From Oscillospiraceae bacterium (GTDB lineage Bacteria > Bacillota > Clostridia > Oscillospirales > Ruminococcaceae), in the NCBI GenBank assembly GCA_019423445.1, contig JAHZBJ010000028.1, positions 1 through 21,501 on the forward strand: a stretch of 21,501 nucleotides of DNA. The letters run 5' to 3'. The position numbers and the translations under genes are program-made. The notes under the pieces were generated by a model that was not told the DNA's origin, did not search any database, and saw nothing but the letters and a program-made list of their open reading frames with translations. Shown here piece by piece: positions 1 through 5,459 of the stretch. Positions within the stretch are counted from its first letter, which is position 1, and every line of letters begins with the position of its first letter.

Positions 1-3
1 AGA

Positions 4-21
4 ATGTGTATCGGTTTACAT
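4..21. promoter_or_regulatory. Possible LacI-family type operator upstream of the KDG kinase
   Basis: The 18-mer ATGTGTATCGGTTTACAT is an imperfect palindrome centred on a CG step. The outer four bases match perfectly (ATGT/ACAT), and 6 of 9 positions are symmetric overall. A CG-centred palindrome with TGT/ACA arms is the general form of LacI/GalR-family operators, and such regulators often control KDG and uronate genes. It does not match the catabolite-repression site exactly, because the arms are one base further from the centre. The window starts here, so the promoter cannot be seen. Weak, suggestive evidence only. Confidence 0.3.
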
Positions 22-91
22 ATGAATAGTGACGGTTTTTCCTGTGCGCTTCCCGAAAGAACAATCTTAGGTAGGAAAGAAGGCGTATAAG

Positions 92-1063
92 ATGGAAAAA
101 GGAACTCTGCTTGTCGGTGAACCGATGGGCTTGTTCATTGCGCAGAATACAGGCCCTTTTGAAGACGTAGACGGCTATTACTCGGCTATTGCGGGTGCGG
201 AATTTAATGTAGCCATCGGGATTCAGCGCCTGGGGCACCCGGTGGGGTATTATACCAAGCTGGGCAACGATCCCTTCGGGCGGCGCATTGTGAAGATGAT
301 GGATTCGGAGAATATCTCCACCAAGCTGATTCAATTTTATGACGACCGCTTCACTGGTTTTATGCTGAAATCCAAGGTGGAAAAGGGCGATCCTCAGATC
401 TTCTATTTCCGCAGGAATTCTGCGGCTTCCACCCTCAGCGCCGCGGATATTGAAAAGTTGGATCTTGCCAGCTATAAAGCCATCCATATGACCGGGATCA
501 CCCCCGCTCTGTCCCAGTCCGCCATGGAGGCCACCGAGGCCTTATTGCGCCGGGCCAGGGAGGAGGGACTGCTCTACAGCTTCGACCCCAATCTCCGTCC
601 CCAGCTTTGGAAGGACCAGGAGACCATGCGGGACTATATGAACGGTATGGCAGGAAGATGCGATATCTTTATGCCGGGGATCAACGAGGCTAGGATCCTA
701 ACGGGCTCGGATGTCCCTGAGAAGATCGCCGAGTTCTATCTGACGAAGGGCTGCAAAGTGGTGGTCGTTAAGCTGGGGGATGCGGGTGCCTACTACGCCA
801 CCGGAACGGAGTCTGGATATGTAAAGGGGTTCAAGGCGGAAAAAGTGGTGGACACCGTGGGCGCCGGAGATGGCTTTGCGGCAGGCCTGCTTACTGCTTA
901 CCACGAAGGGCTTTCCTGGGAGGAGTGCGTGCGGCGGGGCAACGCCGTGGGCGCCATCCAGGTCATGAGCCTGGGGGACAACGACGGATTGCCCACCCGG
1001 AAGGAACTGTTTGACTTCATGGACGGGAAGCCGGACTGGAGGGTGAATGAAAATGAGCTCTGA
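92..1063 (+). CDS. kdgK: 2-dehydro-3-deoxygluconokinase (PfkB-family sugar kinase)
   Basis: This 323-residue kinase of the ribokinase/PfkB family most likely phosphorylates 2-keto-3-deoxygluconate (KDG) to KDPG with ATP in the cytoplasm. The N-terminal half has the sugar-binding pattern of KDG kinases (AGAEFNVAIGIQRLG near residues 34-48). The C-terminal signature DTVGAGDGF lies at 254-262, with catalytic base D260 in the GAGD anion hole. Length is normal for the family (about 310-340). The start has a purine-rich, weak ribosome-binding site (GGAAAGAAGG) about 10 bases upstream. The stop overlaps the start of the KDPG aldolase gene, so the two are translationally coupled and form the lower Entner-Doudoroff step. 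The substrate assignment rests on this neighbour; a bare PfkB match alone could also mean another sugar kinase. Confidence 0.88.
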   Translation: MEKGTLLVGEPMGLFIAQNTGPFEDVDGYYSAIAGAEFNVAIGIQRLGHPVGYYTKLGNDPFGRRIVKMMDSENISTKLIQFYDDRFTGFMLKSKVEKGDPQIFYFRRNSAASTLSAADIEKLDLASYKAIHMTGITPALSQSAMEATEALLRRAREEGLLYSFDPNLRPQLWKDQETMRDYMNGMAGRCDIFMPGINEARILTGSDVPEKIAEFYLTKGCKVVVVKLGDAGAYYATGTESGYVKGFKAEKVVDTVGAGDGFAAGLLTAYHEGLSWEECVRRGNAVGAIQVMSLGDNDGLPTRKELFDFMDGKPDWRVNENEL

Positions 1064-2027
1064 GGCTGCAAAGATTTTTGAGGGAATCTATCAAAACGGT
1101 ATCGTGCCGGTGGTGGTGATGGACGACCCCAAAGACGCAGTGCCTCTGGCAGAGGCGGTTTGCCGGGGTGGTCTGAACGCCATGGAGATCACCTTCCGTA
1201 CTGCTGCTGCCCCGGAAGCTATCGCCGCCATAACCGAGGCGTTTCCCGATATGGTGGTGGGGGCAGGCACTGTCCTTTCAGAGGAGGATATGAAGCGCGC
1301 CAGAGATGCCGGAGCCAAGTTCATTGTCAGCCCGGGGTATGACCCGGCGGTGGTGGACCGGTGTCTGGAGGAGGGGATCCCGGTGATCCCGGGGATCGCC
1401 ACAGCCAGCGAGGCCCAGGCGGCCCTGAGCCAGGGCCTTTCCATGGTCAAGCTCTATCCCGCTGCCCAATTGGGCGGGCCTGCCTATCTGAAATCCTTGG
1501 CTTCGGTTTACCCCAACCTCCGTTTTATGCCCACGGGCGGAATCAGGCCGGAGACGGTGTGCGACTATTTGGATATTCCCAGCGTGGCCGCTGTAGGAGG
1601 CACCTGGCTCTGTCCCAAGGGGATGATTGCGGAAGGAAAGTTCGGAGAGGTGGAAACCATCGTCCGGGATTCTGTAAACCGCATGTTTGAATTCAAACTT
1701 TTGCACATCGGACTGAACAGCAGGGACGAGAGGGAGGCTCGGGAGAACGGCGGCAGCTTCGCGGAGATGTTCAACCTTCCCCTCATCGAGCTGCCTACCG
1801 CCTTCTTTGCAGGTACCATGATGGAGATCGTCAAGTCGCCGTTCCTTGGAGAACATGGGCATATTGCCGTCAGTACCAACTATATTGACCGCGCCATGGC
1901 CTATTTTGAAAGGCGGGGTTATGACTTCCGCCCCACAGAGGGGGATAGGAAGGATCTGGTGGCGGCGTATTTCCAAAAGGAGATCGGCGGTTTTGCGGTG
2001 CATCTGAGACGAAGCCTGGACAGATAG
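1047..2027 (+). CDS. eda: KDPG/KHG aldolase fused to a C-terminal VOC (glyoxalase-like) domain
   Basis: Residues 1 to about 213 are a class I KDPG (2-keto-3-deoxy-6-phosphogluconate) aldolase, which splits KDPG into pyruvate and glyceraldehyde 3-phosphate. E47 in the MEITFRT motif and Schiff-base lysine K135 in VKLYPA are both present, as is the phosphate-binding PTGGI segment. The usual enzyme is about 205-215 residues. Here about 110 more residues follow (from FKLLHIGLNSR). Their LLHIGLN strand, GHIAVSTNYIDRAMAYFERRGY segment and GGFAVHL end resemble one VOC/glyoxalase-fold unit. There is no stop or frameshift between the domains, so it is a true fusion. A second ATG at 1053 sits about 9-10 bases from the GGAGGG site and may be the real start. 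It overlaps kdgK by 17 bases. The role of the VOC part is unknown; it may bind a metal or sugar acid, or aid oligomerisation. Confidence 0.88.
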   Translation: MKMSSEAAKIFEGIYQNGIVPVVVMDDPKDAVPLAEAVCRGGLNAMEITFRTAAAPEAIAAITEAFPDMVVGAGTVLSEEDMKRARDAGAKFIVSPGYDPAVVDRCLEEGIPVIPGIATASEAQAALSQGLSMVKLYPAAQLGGPAYLKSLASVYPNLRFMPTGGIRPETVCDYLDIPSVAAVGGTWLCPKGMIAEGKFGEVETIVRDSVNRMFEFKLLHIGLNSRDEREARENGGSFAEMFNLPLIELPTAFFAGTMMEIVKSPFLGEHGHIAVSTNYIDRAMAYFERRGYDFRPTEGDRKDLVAAYFQKEIGGFAVHLRRSLDR

Positions 2028-2114
2028 GCCTGGGCGGATAGCGCCGCACGGCCGGGACCTTAAAACCAATACAGTCAAATTCTTCTGCGCCGTAGAGACG
2101 ACCGGAAAACAGGA

Positions 2115-2155
2115 AGATCCCCCGGGGCGTTTAAGCCCTCCGGGGGATCTTTTTC
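2115..2155 (+). terminator. Rho-independent terminator of kdgK-eda
   Basis: An 11-bp perfect stem (AGATCCCCCGG at 2115-2125 with CCGGGGGATCT at 2140-2150) is followed at once by a run of Ts. The loop holds a further GGC/GCC pairing. A classic strong intrinsic terminator, 88 bases after the aldolase stop. Confidence 0.93.
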
Positions 2156-2418
2156 TGTTCTGTGCTATGCATGGGTGATACATGGGCAATATAAGAAGGA
2201 TTTGGTCTCTTTTGATTTAAAACAAAACTGAGGTGCCATACGAGGAAGATGCCGGTGGGACGATCCAGATATTTCCAGTTCCCATCACAAAAAAACTCCA
2301 GGATACTTTCCCGCTTCCGCCGGAATAATTGACCTGCCCCGACAAATACTAGAAGCAACACCGCCGGGCAGGCGGCAATGATACAGGCAACTTCAATTGA
2401 TATAGGAGGAAGCAAACC
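2156..2418. other. Non-coding gap between eda terminator and spoVT
   Basis: About 260 bases carry no supportable gene. The region is more AT-rich than its surroundings and holds the spoVT promoter (2323-2351) and ribosome-binding site. The open frame on the opposite strand here runs on through spoVT and has no family signature, so I treat it as a shadow. Confidence 0.6.
2323..2351 (+). promoter_or_regulatory. Sigma-G type (forespore) promoter of spoVT
   Basis: GAATA (2323-2327), a 17-base spacer, then AATACTA (2345-2351). This fits the sigma-G consensus GHATR / 17-18 / CATNHTA with a single mismatch (the first base of the -10). No comparable sigma-A promoter is visible in the gap. In Bacillus subtilis spoVT is transcribed by sigma-G, so position, spacing and gene identity agree. 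The predicted transcript start is near 2358, giving a leader of about 60 bases. Confidence 0.68.
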
Positions 2419-2958
2419 ATGAAGGCCACAGGAATTGTGAGAAGAATCGATGACTTGGGCCGGGTGGTGATCCCCAAGGAGATCCGCCGGACCATGCGCA
2501 TCCGTGAGGGGGATCCGCTGGAGATTTTCACCGACAACGACGGCGAGGTGATCTTCAAGAAGTATTCTCCCATTGGGGAACTGGGAAGCTTTGCCGGCCA
2601 GTACGGTGACGTTCTCTACAAGACCGGCGGTTATCCTGTTCTGATCTGCGACCGTGACCATGTTATCAGTGTGGCGGGGATTTCCAAAAAGGAGCTCATC
2701 GAGCGGCGTGTCTCCGCCAGCCTGGAGGATATGATTGAGAACCGCAAAAGCTACGCCTACACTGGAACCGAGAAAAAACTCCAACCGGTGGAAGGAGTGG
2801 AGCACTACAGCCTTGTGCAATACCCCATCATCGCTTCTGGGGATGTGTGCGGCAGTGTCATGTACCTGATGAACAAGCCCGGAGATGTGGCTGGAGATAC
2901 CGAGATCAAGCTGATCGCCGCGGCCGCGTCTTTCCTGGGCAAGCAGATGGAGGAGTGA
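2419..2958 (+). CDS. spoVT: Stage V sporulation protein T (AbrB/GAF-type transcription factor)
   Basis: The 179-residue protein has an N-terminal AbrB swapped-hairpin DNA-binding domain (about residues 1-50; MKATGIVRRIDDLGRVVIPKEIRR is essentially the family signature). A C-terminal GAF-like domain follows (about 55-178), as in B. subtilis SpoVT (178 residues). Length and two-domain plan separate it from AbrB and Abh, which lack the GAF part. SpoVT adjusts sigma-G-dependent genes in the forespore late in sporulation. A strong AGGAGG site precedes the ATG, and a sigma-G type promoter lies upstream. It appears to be a single-gene unit between the eda terminator and the rimP promoter. It is direct evidence that the organism is a spore former. 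Confidence 0.95.
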   Translation: MKATGIVRRIDDLGRVVIPKEIRRTMRIREGDPLEIFTDNDGEVIFKKYSPIGELGSFAGQYGDVLYKTGGYPVLICDRDHVISVAGISKKELIERRVSASLEDMIENRKSYAYTGTEKKLQPVEGVEHYSLVQYPIIASGDVCGSVMYLMNKPGDVAGDTEIKLIAAAASFLGKQMEE

Positions 2959-2975
2959 TCCCCCCGTCACAGTGA

Positions 2976-3014
2976 GCTTTTTCGGGGATAACAGCGCCTT
3001 TTTTCCGAAAAAGC
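2976..3014 (+). other. 10-bp inverted repeat just upstream of the rimP promoter
   Basis: GCTTTTTCGG (2976-2985) pairs perfectly with CCGAAAAAGC (3005-3014) across a 19-base loop that itself ends in six Ts. No T-run follows the second arm, so it is not a standard terminator on the + strand. It may be a poor terminator or processing stem for spoVT, or a DNA site next to the promoter, since the second arm ends two bases before the -35. Confidence 0.5.
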
Positions 3015-3015
3015 C

Positions 3016-3044
3016 TTGCATCCTAAGGGCGGATGTGGTATCAT
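3016..3044 (+). promoter_or_regulatory. Sigma-A promoter of the rimP-nusA-infB operon
   Basis: TTGCAT (3016-3021), a 17-base spacer, then TATCAT (3039-3044) with an extended -10 (TGG directly before it). Predicted start near 3051. It lies between spoVT and rimP and is the only good vegetative promoter before the long translation operon. The block TGGTA-N-N-AT-AC recurs at the rpsO and 14909 promoters. Confidence 0.8.
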
Positions 3045-3069
3045 ACAACAGGATAAGGAGATTTAAGTA

Positions 3070-3093
3070 AAAGAGTGGGGCTACCCGCTCTTT
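3070..3093 (+). promoter_or_regulatory. Leader hairpin of the rimP operon mRNA
   Basis: AAAGAGTGGG (3070-3079) pairs with CCCGCTCTTT (3084-3093) over a 4-base loop GCTA, 10 bp with one G-U pair. It starts about 20 bases into the predicted transcript and is followed by a short pyrimidine-rich stretch rather than a full T-run. It could be an attenuator, a 5' stabilising stem, or a site for control by NusA; the sequence does not decide which. Confidence 0.6.
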
Positions 3094-3147
3094 CCTTTAT
3101 GTATGGGGGTTTGCGCTCCCAAAGGCGAAAAAGGAGGCGAAGGACTG

Positions 3148-3660
3148 TTGGCGTCCGGCAAGAAAGGAAACACCACCGCCGTGGCGGCCCGGCTGGCCCA
3201 GCCCATTCTGGAGGAGATGGGGCTGGAACTGTGGGACCTGCGGTTTGAGAAAGAGGGAAGCCTCTGGTACCTGCGGTACTTCATCGATAAGGAGGGCGGC
3301 GTCACCATTGACGACTGTGAGCGGTTCAGCCGCGCCATCGATAAGAAGCTGGACGACGAGGACCCCATCGACCAGAGCTACACCCTGGAGGTGTCCTCTC
3401 CGGGGATCGAGCGGGAGCTCACCCGGGACTGGCACTTTGCCCGCTGTATGGGGCAGCCTATCGCTGTGCGCCTGATCCGTCCCGTGGAGGGCGTGCGGGA
3501 TTTTGTGGGAATTCTTACCGGCTATCAGGACGGCAGCGTCACCATGCTGCTGCCGGAGGATGTGGAAATGACCTTTGAGAAGGGGGAGGCCTCCTTCGTC
3601 CGTATTTATAATGATTACACCCAGGAAGACTTCGGCACCGATGAAGATGGAGGAGAGTAA
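3148..3660 (+). CDS. rimP: Ribosome maturation factor RimP
   Basis: RimP binds free 30S subunits and assists late assembly around the 3' domain and S12. The RimP N domain (AQPILEEMGLELWDLRFEKEG...LRYFIDKEGGVTIDDCERFSRAIDKKLDD) includes the family hallmark SYTLEVSSPGIERELTRDWHF. The small Sm-like C-terminal domain follows. I chose the TTG at 3148, giving 170 residues, because AGGAGG (3132-3137) sits 10 bases upstream and the encoded start (ASGKKGNTTAVAARLAQ) is where homologues begin. CTG at 3145 is possible. An in-frame ATG at 3103 would add 15 residues of unlikely sequence with no ribosome-binding site. First gene of the operon, 5 bases before nusA. Confidence 0.93.
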   Translation: MASGKKGNTTAVAARLAQPILEEMGLELWDLRFEKEGSLWYLRYFIDKEGGVTIDDCERFSRAIDKKLDDEDPIDQSYTLEVSSPGIERELTRDWHFARCMGQPIAVRLIRPVEGVRDFVGILTGYQDGSVTMLLPEDVEMTFEKGEASFVRIYNDYTQEDFGTDEDGGE

Positions 3661-3665
3661 GGAAA

Positions 3666-4805
3666 ATGGCTAAGGCGAAAAAGGCTGCTGTGAACACCAA
3701 GGAAAAGGACAATCAGGAATTTTTCGAGGCGCTGACTCTGATGGGCCAGGAGAAGGGCATCCCCGTGGAGTATCTGGTGGAGAAGATCAAGACCGCCATC
3801 AGCCTTGCGGGGAAAAAAGACCCTGCCGGCAGCGAAGACAACATTGTGGAGATCGACCCCGAGACCAAGAAATTCTATGTAGCCATGCGCAAGACGGTGG
3901 TTGAGGAGATTGAGGACCCCTCCACCGAAATCACCATTGAGGACGCGGTGAAATACGACGCCAAAGCCCACCTGGGAGAGATCGTAGAGATTCCCCTGGA
4001 GCCCAAAAAATTCGGGCGCATCGCGGCCCAGTCCGCCAAGCATGTGATCCGCCAGGGTATCCGGGAGGCGGAGAAAGGCCTTCTTTTGGAGGAGTACCAG
4101 TCCCGGCAGCATGATATCGTCACTGCCACTGTCCTCCGGAGCGACCCCAAGCGGGGCAGCGTCACCCTGGAGATCGGTAATTCCGAGGCTATCCTTCCCA
4201 AGAGTGAGCAGGTGCCCGGCGAGGAATTGGCGGATGGCCAGAAGATCCGGGTTTATGTGGTGGATGTCCAGAACGGGGAGAAGGGTCCCCGGCTGATGAT
4301 CTCCCGGACCCACCCCGGTCTTGTGAAGCGCCTCTTTGAGATGCAGGTGCCGGAGATCTACGACGGTGTGGTGGAGATCAAAGCCATCAGCCGGGAGGCT
4401 GGCAGCCGCAGCAAGCTGGCGGTGATGAGCCGGGATGAGAACGTGGATCCCGTGGGCGCCTGCATCGGTCCCAAGGGAGCTCGTGTATCCAGCATCGTAG
4501 ATGAGCTGGGGGGCGAGAAGATCGACGTGGTGCCCTACAGCGAGGATCCGGTGGAGTTTATCTCGGCGGCACTTTCTCCCGCCACCGTTCTTTCGGTGGA
4601 AGTGGTGGACGAGGAGCTGCGCAGCTGCCGGGTCACCGTTCCCGATCATCAGTTGAGCCTTGCCATCGGCAATAAGGGACAGAACGCCCGTCTGGCCGCC
4701 AAGCTCACCGGCTGGAAGATCGACATCCGCCCGGAGAGCGGCTTCTACGGTGAGGACGAAGACGAGGGCGAGGAAAAACCCGAAGCTGAGGCCCACGAGG
4801 AATAA
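3666..4805 (+). CDS. nusA: Transcription termination/antitermination factor NusA
   Basis: NusA binds RNA polymerase and nascent RNA, and tunes pausing, termination and antitermination. In order: N-terminal RNAP-binding domain (about 1-135, including the fingerprint IRQGIREAEKGLLLEEYQ), S1 domain (about 145-215), KH1 (about 225-290, CIGPKGARVSSIVDELGGEKID) and KH2 (about 295-355, AIGNKGQNARLAAKLTGWKIDI). An acidic tail of about 25 residues follows. At 379 residues it is the short Gram-positive form without the two acidic repeats of the E. coli protein. Its ATG lies 5 bases after rimP, with AAGGAAA overlapping the rimP stop. Autoregulation of this operon by NusA is known in other bacteria; the leader hairpin at 3070 is a candidate target. 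Confidence 0.97.
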   Translation: MAKAKKAAVNTKEKDNQEFFEALTLMGQEKGIPVEYLVEKIKTAISLAGKKDPAGSEDNIVEIDPETKKFYVAMRKTVVEEIEDPSTEITIEDAVKYDAKAHLGEIVEIPLEPKKFGRIAAQSAKHVIRQGIREAEKGLLLEEYQSRQHDIVTATVLRSDPKRGSVTLEIGNSEAILPKSEQVPGEELADGQKIRVYVVDVQNGEKGPRLMISRTHPGLVKRLFEMQVPEIYDGVVEIKAISREAGSRSKLAVMSRDENVDPVGACIGPKGARVSSIVDELGGEKIDVVPYSEDPVEFISAALSPATVLSVEVVDEELRSCRVTVPDHQLSLAIGNKGQNARLAAKLTGWKIDIRPESGFYGEDEDEGEEKPEAEAHEE

Positions 4806-4870
4806 CTTTTGTATTTCGAAGATGTCAAATACCCCGGCAGGGGATGATCCCATATTTCGGAGGACAGGCA

Positions 4871-5140
4871 ATGCAGACAAAGAAGGTACCTGTGCGGATG
4901 TGCTCCGGCTGCGGCCAGCACTTCCCCAAGAAAGAGCTGGTGCGGGTAGTCCGCTCTCCCCAAGGGGAGATTTCAGTGGACCTTACCGGCAAAAAGTCGG
5001 GCCGGGGCGCCTACATCTGCCAGAATGTGGAATGCCTGCGCAAGGCCCGGAAGGCGAAGCGCCTGGAGCGGGCCCTGGAGTGCCAGATACCCGACGAGGT
5101 ATACGGCCGCCTGGAGGAGGAATTGAGCCGGAGTGAATAA
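4871..5140 (+). CDS. rnpM: RNase P modulator RnpM (YlxR, DUF448)
   Basis: An 89-residue basic RNA-binding protein of the YlxR family. Visible signatures are RMCSGCGQHFPKKELVRVV near the start, the D-x-TGKKSGRGAYIC core, and a basic tail (RKARKAKRLERAL). In B. subtilis this protein was found to bind the RNase P RNA and modulate its activity, hence RnpM. The ATG at 4871 is preceded by GGAGG (4859-4863). An upstream in-frame ATG at 4844 would place that ribosome-binding site inside the gene, so it is rejected. The gene lies in the usual nusA-ylxR-ylxQ-infB order and overlaps ylxQ by 8 bases. Confidence 0.94.
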   Translation: MQTKKVPVRMCSGCGQHFPKKELVRVVRSPQGEISVDLTGKKSGRGAYICQNVECLRKARKAKRLERALECQIPDEVYGRLEEELSRSE

Positions 5141-5459
5141 GATAACAGCAATGCTGTCCCTGTGCCGTAAGGCGGGGAAGCTGCGGATCGGCTTTGAGCC
5201 GGTCCGGGATTCGGTAGCCGCAGGGGAAGCCAAATTGGTGCTGTACGCGGCGGATTTTTCCCCCCGGAGCCGCAAACGGATGGAGGCCTTTCTGGAGGAA
5301 AGCGGCGTTCCCCCGGAAAGACGGGATCTGGAGGCCACGATGGATGATCTTTCCCGGATCTGTGGGAAGTCAGCCGGTGTTGTGGCGGTGGCCGATGAGA
5401 GTTTTGCGGCCGGTCTTAGAAAGCTGATGTGTGGACCAGACGAAGGAGGAGCAGAATAG
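5133..5459 (+). CDS. ylxQ: L7Ae-family ribosome-associated protein YlxQ
   Basis: A 108-residue L7Ae/L30e-fold protein. The pattern MLSLCRKAGKLRIGFEPVRDSVAAGEAKLVLYAADFSPRS, then the CGKSAGVVAVADESFAAGLRKLM region, is typical of YlxQ (RplGA), which binds kink-turn-like RNA. The GTG start at 5133 overlaps the ylxR stop, a coupled arrangement. Its TAG is directly followed by the infB ATG. The cellular function is still poorly defined. It is conserved in this operon across Firmicutes, which strengthens the call. Confidence 0.9.
   Translation: MNKITAMLSLCRKAGKLRIGFEPVRDSVAAGEAKLVLYAADFSPRSRKRMEAFLEESGVPPERRDLEATMDDLSRICGKSAGVVAVADESFAAGLRKLMCGPDEGGAE

Noticed and set aside
2131..3048. A 305-codon open frame on the - strand across spoVT
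   Set aside because: It covers the eda terminator, the spoVT promoter and the rimP promoter, and has no family pattern; spoVT on the + strand is certain.
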